Origin: Ypsolopha sequella | Taxonomy: Eukaryota > Arthropoda > Insecta > Lepidoptera > Ypsolophidae | DNA: 64,000 nt | Direction: 5' to 3' | NCBI GenBank assembly: GCA_934047225.1 | Contig: OW203992.1 | Span: 4,267,501-4,331,500 of the forward strand | In this document: positions 1-11,370 of the stretch, piece by piece | Layout: each line of letters starts with the position of its first letter | How positions within the stretch are numbered: position 1 is the stretch's first letter | Notes under the pieces: generated by a model | The model's input: only the letters and a program-made list of their open reading frames with translations | Databases searched by the model: none | What the model was told of the DNA's origin: nothing | Program-made: the position numbers and the translations under genes

Positions 1-360
1 AATATTAGAGTTCCGCAGTTAACAAACGGCGTCGTCAGTTTCTAAACGCTCCCTATTTTACTATTTGACGAATCTTCGTTAAATAATTTGCCCCGGCATA
101 TAGGTAGTAATTCTGTTAGAAGTGTTGAGGGTCACCTCGCTTCGCTCCGCTTCGCTCGGGTCTCAATATGTACGTACTTACATGTTAAACTAACACGCTC
201 CTCCTCGTTCCGCTCGTCGTCGCACCTATTTTTCACTTTTTGGTGAAAGACTTCCAATTTTTGATTTGACAAACGGTGGGCATTTTGAAATTTGCCGAAC
301 GGCAAACTGCAAAACCGCGAGCGTTTAGAAACTTACGACGCCGGTTGTAAACGGCAGAAT
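1..360. repeat. Foldback repeat with a GC-skewed core
   Basis: The start of the window (about 18-60) and about 316-372 are inverted copies, sharing GAGCGTTTAGAAACTTACGACG-like arms and ACTATTTG ends. Between them lies a core rich in CGCTTCGCTCCGCTTCGCTC, related to 26262-26395 and to part of 1850-1965. The element is cut by the window edge or ends close to it. Confidence 0.5.
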
Positions 361-883
361 TTTACTATTTGCCTGCCATGTATATCTGGCAACTTGCTTA
401 ACAAGGACACACGAGTGGCAAGTGCTTCTCTCGTTCGGCTCGTTTTTCGCTTGAATATGTTACCATAACAATAACAACCTTAGTTGTTAGGTACTAAAAT
501 CTAATTTAGTAAAACAAACATTGGACAGCACAGTCTAGTTCTCTGTTTAATTTCTTTGGCTGAGTGTCGCTTCTTTACGTTGTAATCACAGAACATATGG
601 GGGCAATAGTTAATTTTCTTTGCCTAAGGCTCCATTCACCATAAAATTGCGGTCGTAGGCTGCTAAAACCATAATACAATTCGGTCATTGTCAATACGTT
701 TGCGCGATTACATACTAACTAGAAAAAAATCATTTTGCCATCCATACGCTCGCGCTTTCATTACATATGGATGTCGATGAGCCCTGGCACTTAAAATCTA
801 TTGCATTGTTTTTTAATGTGTGCGTTAACATAATGCCGACGCACGCACACTTATTAGTGCGCATCTGTCTACCTACGGTCAGA
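361..883. other. No gene seen
   Basis: AT-rich sequence with scattered short ORFs only. I see no domain, RNA gene or recognised repeat. Confidence 0.5.
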
Positions 884-1102
884 TTTTTTTTTTTTTTTTT
901 ATCTTGTGGCAGATGTTATAATTTATTTTTATTACACGTAATATACATTTGTTTAAATTAATGAATTGTCGAGTCTTTGCAGGTATTCGAACACTGCTGG
1001 AGTTTTGAAGTCCTCCATAGGGCCATTATAAGAATACAGTGGACAGTCGGATATTATGTGTCTCACTGTTTGTTCACGACTACGGTCAGCAAACTGATCA
1101 GA
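884..1102 (-). mobile_element. 5'-truncated non-LTR retrotransposon tail with poly(A)
   Basis: On the minus strand a short ORF (1102-953) encodes EQTVRHIISDCPLYSYNG and ends FEYLQRLDNSL-stop. The HxxxxC pattern (HIISDC) resembles the C-terminal region of Jockey/CR1-like reverse transcriptases. It is followed by AATAAA-like sequence and a 17-nt A tract (T884-900 on the plus strand). This is the expected structure of a 5'-truncated LINE insertion. Clade assignment is inference. Confidence 0.55.
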
Positions 1103-2350
1103 CTACTAAAGTTGTTAAAATGATTAACTTTAAGGGCAGGTTATCCGGGACCTGTAGGTATTTATCGCTACCTCAGCCCCCGCCAATTCATCGCGACGTA
1201 TTTATTTACGATGCAACTGAGCGGCTATAATCGTGACCTCACGTGACTCGCCACCGACCGCCGTACATTTAAATAGGTTCGGGGCCAGTAACTGTACTTC
1301 GTACTAATAAGAATTGATTCCGATAAATGAACCAACATAAACTATTCCTACTAAAAAACCGAGTTAGTACAAATAGGGGAGTTTATTACATTGGATCATA
1401 TGAGCAATATCTAAGCACGCTCTTGTAAAACATTTGGAAGTACAGCTAAAAATATTTAATACACTTGGTAACCATATGAGCTAACAAAGCTGACTCTGAA
1501 GGCTTTCATTGTAATCTAGGAGCTGTCAAAACTAAATTTTGTTTATTACTAAATAGTTCATAAGTATTAAAAATAGAAGCTAAATTACTTTGAAATAATT
1601 TAGGTTTCGACGGCACTAAAACTAAAATTATAGGCGTAGTATTTAAATGAGCGAATATAAATTCAAATATATGGTGTCAAAAATACTAAATATAGCGTAC
1701 TAAAATACTAAGTGGGCGAAAGATTGTGAGCGAATAAAAATGTTGTAAACGGCGACTTGAAATTACAAATTTGAGTTGAGTTGACAATTCTCAGGCGAAC
1801 AATTTTCTATTTTAGTGTCAATTTCATTTTAAGGTGCTACGTAAAAGTTTTAGCGTCCCTGTTACTACATATGCGAAAAAACCCTCAGTGCCTTCGTCAC
1901 ACCTATTTTTTGATTTTTGGTGAAGTATTTTCGATTTCATACTTTAAATTCGCCCCCTCGGTATTTTTAGTCGCACGATTTGTTCAGTTGTATGTGTGCT
2001 AGTGCTAAGACCCGGTTGCGAGGTGTCATAGCTTGATTGTTGCTCTGAGATAGGTGAAGGATCCACGTTTTCTTATTAAATATTATTTTTATTATCATGC
2101 AAAGTCAGAGTTCTTATAGGCATCCCGCGTGTATACCGTGGGTTTACTATACCATGCTGTTGTTTTATTTTATTATTTTATTTGTAAATTTCTATTTTTA
2201 TTCATTCCATTTCTGGACATGTCTTTTCTCTCTAATTTTTTTTTTGCATGACATCCATTACAGTCTATTCCATTTATGAGTTAAAGTTACTTAGTCAAGT
2301 TTTTTAATTTGATTAAATACTATTATTTTTCAATTTTATCAGCATGCGAC
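1103..2350. other. No gene seen; partial repeat near 1850-1965
   Basis: AT-rich. The block around 1890-1965 (cacacctattttttgatt-like) resembles part of the repeat at 200-260. Nothing else is recognised. Confidence 0.4.
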
Positions 2351-2587
2351 TTATGCGTGCTCGCTATTCAAAATCTTTGCATCATATTCATTGTCACCAT
2401 CGTCGTCATCACCCTCACCATCGTCTGTAGGATCCACCGTATTTATTATAATTTGGTTATCTATTAGGGCATCGATATGCACATCTCGGTCCCAATCAGC
2501 GAAATTTAGATTTAATGTTCGTAAAACCACACTATTCCAATTCGCAGCAGTAACGTTATAGCATGCTTCTTGGAACAACGACAGCAT
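2351..2587 (-). pseudogene. Acidic C-terminal ORF fragment, possibly from a DDE transposase
   Basis: A 78-codon minus-strand ORF reading ACYNVTAANWNSVVLRTLNL, later ending in an acidic tail (DDGEGDDDDGDNEYDA). The NVTAxNWxxxV pattern followed by an acidic tail reminds me of C-termini of pogo/Tigger-like transposases. The upstream sequence is not open in the same frame. The family guess is weak. Confidence 0.25.
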
Positions 2588-3634
2588 TTTGTTTGTGTGA
2601 CTATCGACCTTCTAACTTTTTTCTTAAGTGGCGATTTTAATTTATTATCTTCTGGTATATCTTTACCATGCTTTTCCTTACTTATTTGGGAAACAGTTTT
2701 TCAACTGATAACGAAAGAGTGAACTACCATTCTGAAACTCACATTCAAATTAATGTTGTAGGTGTACCACAAACTCCCGCGCTTGACTGCCCAACACTGT
2801 TCTTTTAGTGGTCAAGCAAGAAGAAAACACACGCACGCAACGTATACAAGGCTTCTGCACCGTACTGAACAGAGAAACAATATGGCTGATCGTGATTGCC
2901 ATGGTAATCATGGTGATTGCGAGGTGGACCATATTTTTAGTAGATTTTTATTTCCTACGACCTCGGTACACAAGAGAATAATCGATTAACTAACCGATTT
3001 TATGAGATTTTTGAGCTACGTCACTATGTTTAAAAGTAAAAAATAAACCATAGAACGTAAACGCGTATTTGCAGTAAAATATTATTTTATTTTAAAATTA
3101 TACTTATTTTGAGCACGATATCTAAAAAAAATACGTTGATTATGTTTGTGAATTAATTGTATAATGTTTTGAATTGATTGTGGTTTTTTCAAACGGTGAT
3201 TTACTGTCATAAACAAAGACTATTTATTTTTTCAATTTATGTGAAACGTGCAGAGTTACGTTCTCAGAAGTGTCAAATGTAACCTCGTAAATGGAATAGA
3301 CTGTAATTATTTTATTTGTAATTCTTTGTCAAATTAATTATTTTTTAGTGTGTTTTCAATATTATTTCAATTATTCAATATTATTTTTATGAATAAATTA
3401 TTATTATTCATTATTTTCTTAGTCAATAGTATAATTGTACTAGTTAAAATTCTTAATTATTAATTGTTATGTTTTACTTCTATTTGCTATTGTGTTTTGT
3501 TCATATGTGGCAAACTGAAAATCAAAGCTGCAAGTTACTTCAACGTGTAGCATTTGATTAGCTTGCTCCTTTTTGCCATTTTGTTTTGTGTTGTACTGTG
3601 TCTTCTTTTTTTATATGTTCTGTGGCAAATAAAC
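2588..3634. other. No gene seen
   Basis: AT-rich, with short ORFs on both strands near 2760-2990 that show no domain. Nothing is recognised. Confidence 0.4.
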
Positions 3635-3929
3635 TCAATTCACTATCACTTTCACTATCTCTGGTATTACACATTTTATATAAAATTGTATTAGCTTCCT
3701 CTCCATCTTCGTCATCCAAAAATCATCATCTCTTGTAATGCGCTCAATATGTACAAGTTCATTATCTCCTACCCAAATGCCAAAGAGACATAATCGCCGT
3801 TCTGTCACGTAAAGCTGTCCTTGTACCTGGTAATACCAATTACTGTTTTTATCGAGTTTTGTCGTACTTGTTGCCTCTATACATTGTCTCGATGCGAAGG
3901 TGCCTTGCTCAGTACGAAGATTTGATAAG
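3635..3929 (-). pseudogene. YqaJ-type nuclease domain remnant (mobile-element origin likely)
   Basis: The minus strand is open from a splice-acceptor-like CTTAACTTCAG at 3930 to a TGA at 3635. It encodes ASRQCIEATSTTKLDKN, then NWYYQVQGQLYVTERRLCLF, GIWVGDNELVHIERI, TRDDDFWMTKMERKLIQFY. The YYQVQGQLyvT and eRDDdFW motifs are typical of the YqaJ (lambda-exonuclease-like) fold as carried by insect mobile elements. There is no ATG, so it is a fragment or an internal exon. The C-terminal end after CVIPEI appears frameshifted. Confidence 0.65.
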
Positions 3930-4278
3930 CTGAAGTTAAGAAATTTTATTTAATCACTTAGTTACATACGATTCATACTGACGCTTACAAAAAAATAATA
4001 ATACGTAGATACAATCGCATTATTTTTATATATATATATATATTATATTATATATTTTATATTTACATAATATGTACATTATATATCTATACATTCTGTC
4101 TGTCTGCAAGAGTAAGTACTGTTACATTTTACTGTTGTACAGTTATACTCGGACTCAAGAGTTGTTTACATTTTTTGCGTAATTTCAAAAGTTGGTTGTT
4201 CTGTACGATCAATAAAACATCTCGTTACAGTTTCAAAGAATTGTTTTCTTATCTTCAGCACTCTCAAATTTGATGATT
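3930..4278. repeat. AT-rich spacer with a (TA)n tract
   Basis: Contains a TATATATATA-type simple tract at about 4024-4090 and no recognisable coding sequence. Confidence 0.5.
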
Positions 4279-4757
4279 TGTATGGTTCCGTAGTACCTAA
4301 AAGGTACAAAAGGAACCTTTATGGTGAGACTCCGTTGTCCGTCCGACCGTATGTCACAGCCTCATAACTTTAGCACCTTTAAAGATAAAGTCATGAAATT
4401 TGGCACAAAAATAGCATTTATTTGCCCACATATCACGATGTAAAAAAAGATTGAAATTATTCACAATATTTCCAAAACAAAACTGAAAAATGTTATCCTA
4501 AAAATACAATATGGGTATCAAATTATAGATATCAAAAAGCTGATTGTAAAAATACATTGATATAAAAAAAATGTATGTCTTTATCTCCAAAACTGGTAGA
4601 CCGAGCATTATGAAAAAAATCATTGTAATAGTGTTTATGTAAAGATTACAGGAAAAATAAAGCAGTTGAGAAATTCACGAAAAAAAATAGTAAATTAAAT
4701 TTATGATCCACAATACGGAACCCTAGGTACGCGAGTCTGACTCGCACTTGGACGGTT
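4279..4757 (+). repeat. Interspersed repeat family P, copy 1
   Basis: Begins GGTTCCGTAGTACCTAAAAG with ACTCCGTTGTCCGTCCGACC and ends CGAGTCTGACTCGCACTTGG-ACGG. The same ends occur at 43111-43413 (+), inverted at 43555-43727, and partially at 42757-42815 (-). No ORF. It is a dispersed non-autonomous element; class unknown. Confidence 0.6.
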
Positions 4758-7080
4758 TTTTTCTTCTTATTTCTAGTTTCCATTTTTATTTTTAAACATC
4801 CAAGCAAGATACAACTAAATGATTTTTATTAACATGTACACACAACTGATAGTTTGATGTATATGATAAGATAGTACACTGTATGATATAGTATAGTACG
4901 AGTATGATAGTACACTCTATCAGAGCTTCGAGACGAGTGAGGGGGAACCAGGGCTCAGAAAACTGACATAGGTCTTACCTCGACAGCCGCTGGCGGGCAA
5001 CTGGCGGCCGCTCGCCGAGTAGTCGCGAATCAATTTTTCTTTTTAAATTAAGGGAAAAAAAACGATTTTCATTAAAAAAAAAAATAACCACAAAAGTTAT
5101 TATTACAATAGTTTTACTTTAATTATCTGCAATTTTTATGCAATTTGGTTAAGTACACGTTACATAAAACGAAAAAAATCTTAAAAATCGACATACTTTC
5201 GGATTTTTTTTCGATCGAGCAAAGTGTAACGTCTCGCAAATTGAACCACAAAAAACACTGCACAAAAGATGTATCTGAAACATATATTTTTTTCAGATTT
5301 TAAAAATAACTATTTGATGCTTTAAAATGAGTTTGAAAACAGACAAAATTGGGATAAGCCCCCCTTAAGTGCATTTAAGGCGTCCAACTATCACTGTGTT
5401 CAGATGAGCACTGATTCCAAACGTGTGAGCGTCACCCATTTAAAGGTGGAAACATTTTGGTGCTGTTATAGCTGGTAAGGGCGTATCTTTACTTTTGATA
5501 TCTTTGCCTATGAATGGAGAGCGTCATTTATATTGAAGGAACCATGCCATTAGAACAATAACAATTATTATAATGTCTAAAACTCTTACCTTACATTGTC
5601 TCTGAAATGGTTCGTTGTAGCGATTTATAATAGTTAAAGTATAAAGCAAAAAATAGCATCAAAAAGCCTTTTCACAAAAAATCAAGGTTTTTAAATGACA
5701 ACTATAGGTGCCCAAAATCTTGATGAGTGACATATATTTTGACAAAGATTGTCCTTGGTGCAGAAAACTCCTTTTATCGATATTCTTTCGCAATAAGTTT
5801 TAATGATCTTTGCGTGTTTTTAGGGTTCCTTAAAATACGGAAAACTATGGAATGAGGTGATTTTGATTGACACATCCAAATTCAAGCTGACTCAGTATAA
5901 GTGTTTAGGACAAAGTAAAGAAACACATTTATAAGTCAATTTATAAACTAACGTCCAAGACAAATGGGTGAAATGGGCGCCTCTGTCAAAAGATAATAAA
6001 GTCTTCAACATTTTGTCTTATTGTCTTGGACGCGTAGCATATACGTATAAATATTTAAAATAATATCTTTCTTATTTATTATAATGTATTTGTAACACAT
6101 ACATTCGATACTAGTAAATGTTTGTGATTTGCCACATCATGAGCATTAATTATATTATGTTATTTAATTCTTATACGCTATGAAAGTCGTTGACCATATA
6201 TTCAATTTTATAGTAAACCGGCCTTCCGTACTGCCACCTAGAGCCTCTCGCGGTAAACCTCCGGTGCGCTTTACCGATTAAAAGCGCATGCGTGCACCAC
6301 CTTACCGCCGTGTCGCTAGCGTTGCTCACACGCCGGTCAGTCAGTCTGAGAGAGACCGTCGCACACCGCTTGTAAGCTACCAAACGCGCGCGCTAATAGA
6401 ATCCCACGTAAAATTTGTTATCGTAGTTTAGAAAACACAGAGATCTATTCATAGACGCCTTATTGTGAACTGATCTCTGTGTTTTCTTCGTTAAAACTCA
6501 ATCCATGGGAGAAAACCCTCTCATAATTTGTATTAAAAAGTCGCGCCTTAAGATACTGTACCAGCCTAAAAGGCGCTGAACAAAAAAACACATAATTTTG
6601 TTAATGAAATGGTGTGCTGAAAATGTATAGCTGATACGTTATTGAATAATAACCAGGCCACGGCCAGTGCCCGCCACAAATTGGAATTTCCGCTATTCAA
6701 CCGGACTAATATGGTAGAAATACCCTTTTTTGCTACGACGCGTAGCACTAAAGATGTCTAGATCCGCGTCGCATTTAGGCCGTCGCAAATTACAAGTATA
6801 ACGCCTCGGCACCAGACCACCTTAAAGTACGCATCCATCCGTTTTGAATATAGTGCGGTGCACGGGATAATAAGGTATTACTTTCAAGGACATTGCCACA
6901 TCGTAGATCTTGCTACGCCGTAGACAATACTACGCTATAATAAGTCATGTTGAAACCCTATCTCATCGAGAAAAACCCTTTTTTTGTACCGTCACTTTCA
7001 AAATGAAGTTCATGGATTAGTGCCTATGGTATCTTTAAAACTTGACTTCATTCACAACTTTAAACTCTCGCGTTTCGTAC
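4758..7080. other. Long stretch without a gene
   Basis: Nothing coding is recognised. It contains a CpG-rich patch at 6210-6400, a 15-bp hairpin at 6431-6487 and a GTAGC-rich patch at 6740-6950. The CpG-rich patch could be part of an LTR or promoter, but no partner copy is visible. Confidence 0.35.
6431..6486. repeat. Short perfect hairpin
   Basis: Arms GAAAACACAGAGATC (6431-6445) and GATCTCTGTGTTTTC (6472-6486), separated by 26 nt. Origin unknown. Confidence 0.6.
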
Positions 7081-7784
7081 ACATTATAATATATATAATC
7101 GGGTCTACCGCGATAAATTATTACCTTTTTTACGAAAAGGGGACACCCGACGTTTCGAGACAGTTGCATGTCTCGTGGTCTACGGGAAACTGGCAAGTAT
7201 GGCGAGGCGCAGTGATGAGATGCAGGTGACGACCGAAGTATTTTTCTTTTACCCGCATAAACACTTTAGTCTTTAAAATTAATTGTTATCTAATTCACGC
7301 ACGGCACACAACACTCACAGTATCCGGAGATGCACTAAGAGAAGAAACCCGCGATTTAAATTTCCCGATAACTGGACTCCATGTGGGAGACAATTTGAAA
7401 CCATCTTCCCGATTGAAATTATTTGGATGTTTCTTGATTTCAATCGCTTCACGCACAATTCTAGGGTAGTAATGGCGGTCAGTGGAGAGAATTTTCGGGT
7501 TATGCAGTTCTATCCAGTGGTTGGTCCCGGATTCTAAAAGATGTTCTGCTATCGCTGATTTATACATCTGCCGGTTTTTCACAGCTGCTATGTGTTCCTT
7601 GACCCTTTCCTGTATGCTACGTTTTGTTTGGCCAATGTAGGAACTTCCACCGCTGCATTTTATCTCATAGACACCTGGATTTTGAAAAGGAATCACTGCA
7701 ACTGTCTCGAAACGTCGGGTGTCCCCTTTTCGTAAAAAAGGTAATAATTTATCGCGGTAGACCCGATTATATATATTATAATGT
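7081..7784 (-). mobile_element. 5'-truncated Penelope-like element with inverted pseudo-LTR arms
   Basis: The GIY-YIG ORF (7295-7696, minus) is bounded by an 87-bp inverted repeat, 7081-7167 and 7698-7784, essentially identical. The left arm is the element's 3' end. The right arm is an inverted copy fused directly to the truncated coding region. Inverted partial pLTRs flanking a truncated body are a known Penelope feature. No reverse transcriptase remains. Confidence 0.8.
7295..7696 (-). pseudogene. GIY-YIG endonuclease domain of a Penelope-like element
   Basis: 133 codons on the minus strand. The GIY-YIG signature is GVYEIKCSGGSSYIGQTKRS (GVY near residue 8, YIG near 20). It is followed by IQERVKEH (putative catalytic Arg) and AIAEHLLESGTNHWIEL. 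Penelope-like elements carry this nuclease after the reverse transcriptase. Here the reading frame continues upstream only to the inverted-repeat junction at about 7698, so the polymerase half is lost. The C-terminus ends at a normal stop (SVVCRA). Confidence 0.85.
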
Positions 7785-7963
7785 TGACTTAATTCAATTT
7801 AAATTTTTTAGTGATTCATATTATTTTGATTTAATTTTAAATTAATTAATGTAATGTTCTAAAATGAGGTACAAAAAAATAATAAAAATGGATGTCTTAT
7901 TCAAAGGCAGGCGGAAAAACCGTCAGCGTCGAAAGAAAACGTTACATATTGCTATTTATACGG

Positions 7964-8032
7964 TTATTGATTTATCATACGGTATGTTATTTATCATACA
8001 GTATGTTATTTATCATACGGTATGTTATTTCA
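7964..8032. repeat. Tandem ~20-bp repeat
   Basis: About three copies of CGGTATGTTATTTATCATA in tandem, with single substitutions (cagtatg in one unit). Confidence 0.75.
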
Positions 8033-8466
8033 GCAAGAATTGTTAGAACCCTATTTGTTAACCTTCGCCTATTTTTAAATAAATTGTTAACAATTAGGTG
8101 ATTTTGTTATAAAACAAATTATGAATTTGTGGATATATTAATAATTTGCAATATTCCGCTAAACACTCTTACCATGCAAATCAAAATGCAGACTCAAGCA
8201 CCACCCGCCCTCCCGCATAAAACATGCACAAGCAAAGCACAAAATAAAGCAATCTTAAATAACAAGATAAGTTTTCTTGCTTGTGATTGTTATAGCACAA
8301 AATAAAGCAATCTTAAATAACAAGATAAGTTTTCTTGCTTGTTATTTAAGATTGCTTTATTTTGTGCTTTGCTTGTGCATGTTTTATGCGGGAGGGCGGG
8401 CGGTGCTTGAGTTCGCATTTTGAATAGCATGGTAAGAGTGTTTAGCGGAATATTGCAAATTATTAA

Positions 8467-8901
8467 TGTTCACGCCACAGCGTGACGGTTGCGCATCGCA
8501 CCGCGGCGCATCGCGCCGGCGACTTGCGCGCCACTGTTCCGGCCTGTTCGGCTCGAGACGCCTCCCGAGGCGCACGTCTGCGCGCTCGCGCAGCCGGCTG
8601 TTCCGCTCGAATCGTCTAGAGAACGACACGTGTGTGCACACATTCGCGCCGCCACAAACAATATCGCATACGTCCCAGTGTTGTGTTCACAGTATATACC
8701 AGTGTTGTGTTCACGTTACACCAAGACATTCTGCACATTCCTGACCAAAACGCCGTCTCCATCAGCCCAACAAGGAGGGACGCTGCACAGCGCATCCATC
8801 CACAATCATCATCAAAGGTCAGTCAGTTTACCCACAATTCAATCAATCCAATCAATACTTAAATCCCATCAGCTCTGCATTCCTGTAACCTCGCGGTTAC
8901 A
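8467..8901 (+). repeat. 5' LTR of the BEL/Pao element
   Basis: A TG...CA LTR, GC-rich in its first half, with a TATA-like CAGTATATACCAGTG near 8688 and duplicated CAGTGTTGTGTTCAC. It is followed by TTTGGCCCTTCGAACCG, in the position expected for a primer-binding site. That motif and its surroundings are repeated at about 8970. Confidence 0.9.
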
Positions 8902-10227
8902 TTTTGGCCCTTCGAACCGTTAGAACCAGCCCCCCTCTATTTACTACAGTCCATTTTCAATCCAAGAAAAATTTTGGCCCTTCGAACCGTTACTGAACCA
9001 GCCCCCGTCGATTTACTACAGTCCATTTTCACCCGGTGGCATATTTTGCCCCCTTTCCCGGCAAAAATATTTTGTGGTCTCGAATACCTATTGCGGGTAG
9101 GTAATTAGAACCGCCGCCGCCTAGAACATTCCATTTATCGGTATAGAACCGGCCCCCCCCCCCGCCCCCGGCTCAGAATAAACTCGTTTTCATCCCGTTT
9201 GTTATTATTGTTTAGCTCAGATAATATAATTGTATCCATTCAGCCCAATTGTTTGTTACAGTCCACTATATATCTTTATTAAGCCCCCACTGTCAAAGGT
9301 AGTTTCCGTATTTTGCGAGATATTTTTTGGTGCGAGTATAAATTTGCCTTTGTTCCGTGTAGTTACGTATCTACATTACATATATACATACGTATTACGT
9401 ATATTACTAAAGCTTGATTTGCATCATTGGATTGTCCGCTCATTTAGATCCGATTTCGGCTAGGTAAATACATTCTTTGTTTGTTTACTCAGAGAAGTAG
9501 GTAGGTATTTTATTCTATAAATAGAATTTTCGACGACTGATGTTGTTGTTGTAAAGGTACTTTCGTGTAAACAAGAACTAGCGTGTATTGTCGGCACATG
9601 ATTTTAAGGCAAATAACATAAAAGTTAACAAGTTCACCGGCCCTTTTTGATATTTAATGTTACGGTAATCTCGTGTCACAGTAATATATTGCCGGACAGT
9701 TTATTCGTGTTATTGTCTGCTTTTTTACCCGGGTATATATAGCACAAATATAGTAAACAATTTGTTTTTTCATCTCATCTCTGCTCTTGTTGTTTGTGGT
9801 ACACATATAGGGTGTTCCACGTTGGTTTATCAGCTCATATACAGGTTGTTTTAAAAAAAAAAAAAATTTTTTTTTCTCTGTCGTGTTTGTTTAAGAGTTC
9901 CGTGTTCCGTTTGAACATAGCCTTTGTTACTTCGGCCCGCGCAAGTTACAAGCTATCCGCACGTTGGAGTTGGTAGCGCTCAGGTTTTAATAACTCATTT
10001 TCACATATAGTCACATCAGCACAGATAGTCACTTCAGCACATATAGTCACATCAGCACATATAGACACTCAGCACACTCAGCACACTCATCACACATTCA
10101 CTCATCACATACACATTCAGCTCATTTTCACTCAATGAAACCAGCACTCAGCACACTCATCACACATTCACTCATCACATACACACTCAGCTCATTTTCA
10201 CTCAATGACTTCAACTCCAACAGAGAA
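8902..10227 (+). other. Non-coding interior of the BEL element with tandem repeats
   Basis: Holds two to three imperfect copies of a TTTGGCCCTTCGAACCGTT / ATTTACTACAGTCCATTTTC unit (8902-9030). At 10010-10210 there is a repeat-rich tract with a ~68-bp unit (CACTCATCACACATTCACTC) present twice. No open gag or reverse transcriptase is seen; these were probably lost by internal deletion. Confidence 0.7.
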
Positions 10228-10935
10228 TTCTTGTAACTCGGCACAAACTATGTAGGTGCTAGGAATCAGCTCATTGAAGTTCAGAACTTCCTCAGGTCAA
10301 ACAATGATGCAATCACTCACAAGCTCGCGAATCAGCACATAACTTGGTTACTGAACCCGCCTAAAGGGCCTTGGTTCGGCGCTCTGCACGAAATAAACGT
10401 AAAATCCACCAAGCAACTACTTTATCGCGTGATAGGTGAACAGCACCTCACTTTTGAGGAATTCTCTGCCCAATTTCATCCGACCCTACGGACTTTGAAC
10501 CTCTCACGGCCGGACATTTCATTATTGGTCGTCCGCTCACCGCTCTACCTGAGCAGTCTTTTGACGACAGACCCATATCTGCTCTTAAACGCTTTCAGCT
10601 CATTCAAGCGCTCTCTCAGCGCTTTTGGACTCTCTGGTCCAGATCCTACCTCCATACCCTGCAAACCCGCTCCAAATAGCTCTCCCCTTCTTCCCCTCCT
10701 CAAGTGGGTGAACTGGTCCTCATCAAAGAGGATGACCTGCCTCCGCTCCAATGGAAGTTGGGGAGAATTCTCCGCACAATGCCTGGCAAGGATGGAGTGA
10801 TCCGAGTTGTGGATCTGGACACAGCCCATGGAAATCTGCGACGACCTGTGTTCAAGATAGCCAGGCTGCCGTTGGATTCAGCTCAAGAGGAGTCGCAGCC
10901 CCGGCCCCCCCAGGATGTTCACGCCACAGCGTGAC
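10228..10935 (+). pseudogene. BEL/Pao pol remnant: end of integrase plus DUF5641-like C-terminus
   Basis: In shifting frames I read GTNYVGARNQLIE and WLLNPPKGPWFG..LHEINVKSTKQLL (integrase core end and the WxxNPPxxPhFGG..E..VKS block of BEL integrases). Next comes GHFIIGRPLTALPEQ. Then an open frame (10704-10934) reads GELVLIKEDDLPPLQWKLGR, LRTMPGKDGVIRVVDLDTAHG and LRRPVFKIARLP, the conserved C-terminal domain of BEL/Pao pol. At least two frame changes and one stop separate the blocks. Translation ends 19 bp inside the 3' LTR. Confidence 0.88.
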
Positions 10936-11350
10936 GGTTGCGCATCGCACCGCGGCGCATCGCGCCGGCGACTTGCGCGCCACTGTTCCGGCCTGTTCGG
11001 CTCGAGACGTCTCCCGAGGCGCACGTCTGCGCGCTCGCGCAGCCGGCTGTTCCGCTCGAATCGTCTAGAGAACGACACGTGTGTGCACACATTCGCGCCG
11101 CCACAAACAATATCGCATACGTCCCAGTGTTGTGTTCACAGTATATACCAGTGTTGTGTTCACGTTACACCAAGACATTCTGCACATTCCTGACCAAAAC
11201 GCCGTCTCCATCAGCCCAACAAGGAGGGACGCTGCACAGCGCATCCATCCACAATCATCATCAAAGGTCAGTCAGTTTACCCACAATTCAATCAATCCAA
11301 TCAATACTTAAATCCCATCAGCTCTGCATTCCTGTAACCTCGCGGTTACA
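10916..11350 (+). repeat. 3' LTR of the BEL/Pao element
   Basis: Near-identical to 8467-8901, same length. Preceded by a purine/C-rich tract (AGAGGAGTCGCAGCCCCGGC) in the polypurine-tract position. Followed directly by ATTAA. Confidence 0.92.
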
Positions 11351-11370
11351 ATTAATATATCCACAAATTC

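Larger units (their letters stand above)
8467..11350 (+). mobile_element. Internally deleted BEL/Pao LTR retrotransposon, recent insertion
   Basis: 435-bp LTRs at 8467-8901 and 10916-11350 begin TGTTCACGCC and end GCGGTTACA. They differ at one position that I could find (GACGCCTCC versus GACGTCTCC). A 5-bp duplication ATTAA (8462-8466 and 11351-11355) flanks the element. The 2.0-kb interior keeps only a leader, tandem repeats and the 3' end of pol, so the element is non-autonomous. One substitution in 435 bp implies a young insertion. Confidence 0.93.
8123..11370. repeat. Foldback MITE interrupted by a BEL/Pao element
   Basis: Left arm starts GAATTTGTGGATATATTAAT at 8123. The matching arm runs 8330-8466 and resumes after the LTR insertion at 11356-11370, ending ATATATCCACAAATTC. 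Removing the insertion gives a foldback of about 359 bp with arms of about 150 bp. The centre carries a ~57-bp tandem duplication (AGCACAAAATAAAGCAATCT twice, 8237-8345). No ORF; non-autonomous. Confidence 0.8.

Noticed and set aside
7283..7537. 84-codon plus-strand ORF
   Set aside because: Antisense shadow of the GIY-YIG domain.
8489..8923. 144-codon ORF, nearly identical to one at 10938-11414
   Set aside because: Both lie in the LTRs of the BEL element. The duplication is explained by the LTRs, and the frame has no domain.
10429..10800. 123-codon plus-strand ORF as an independent gene
   Set aside because: It is an out-of-frame reading across frameshifted BEL pol; only its first residues follow the pol frame.
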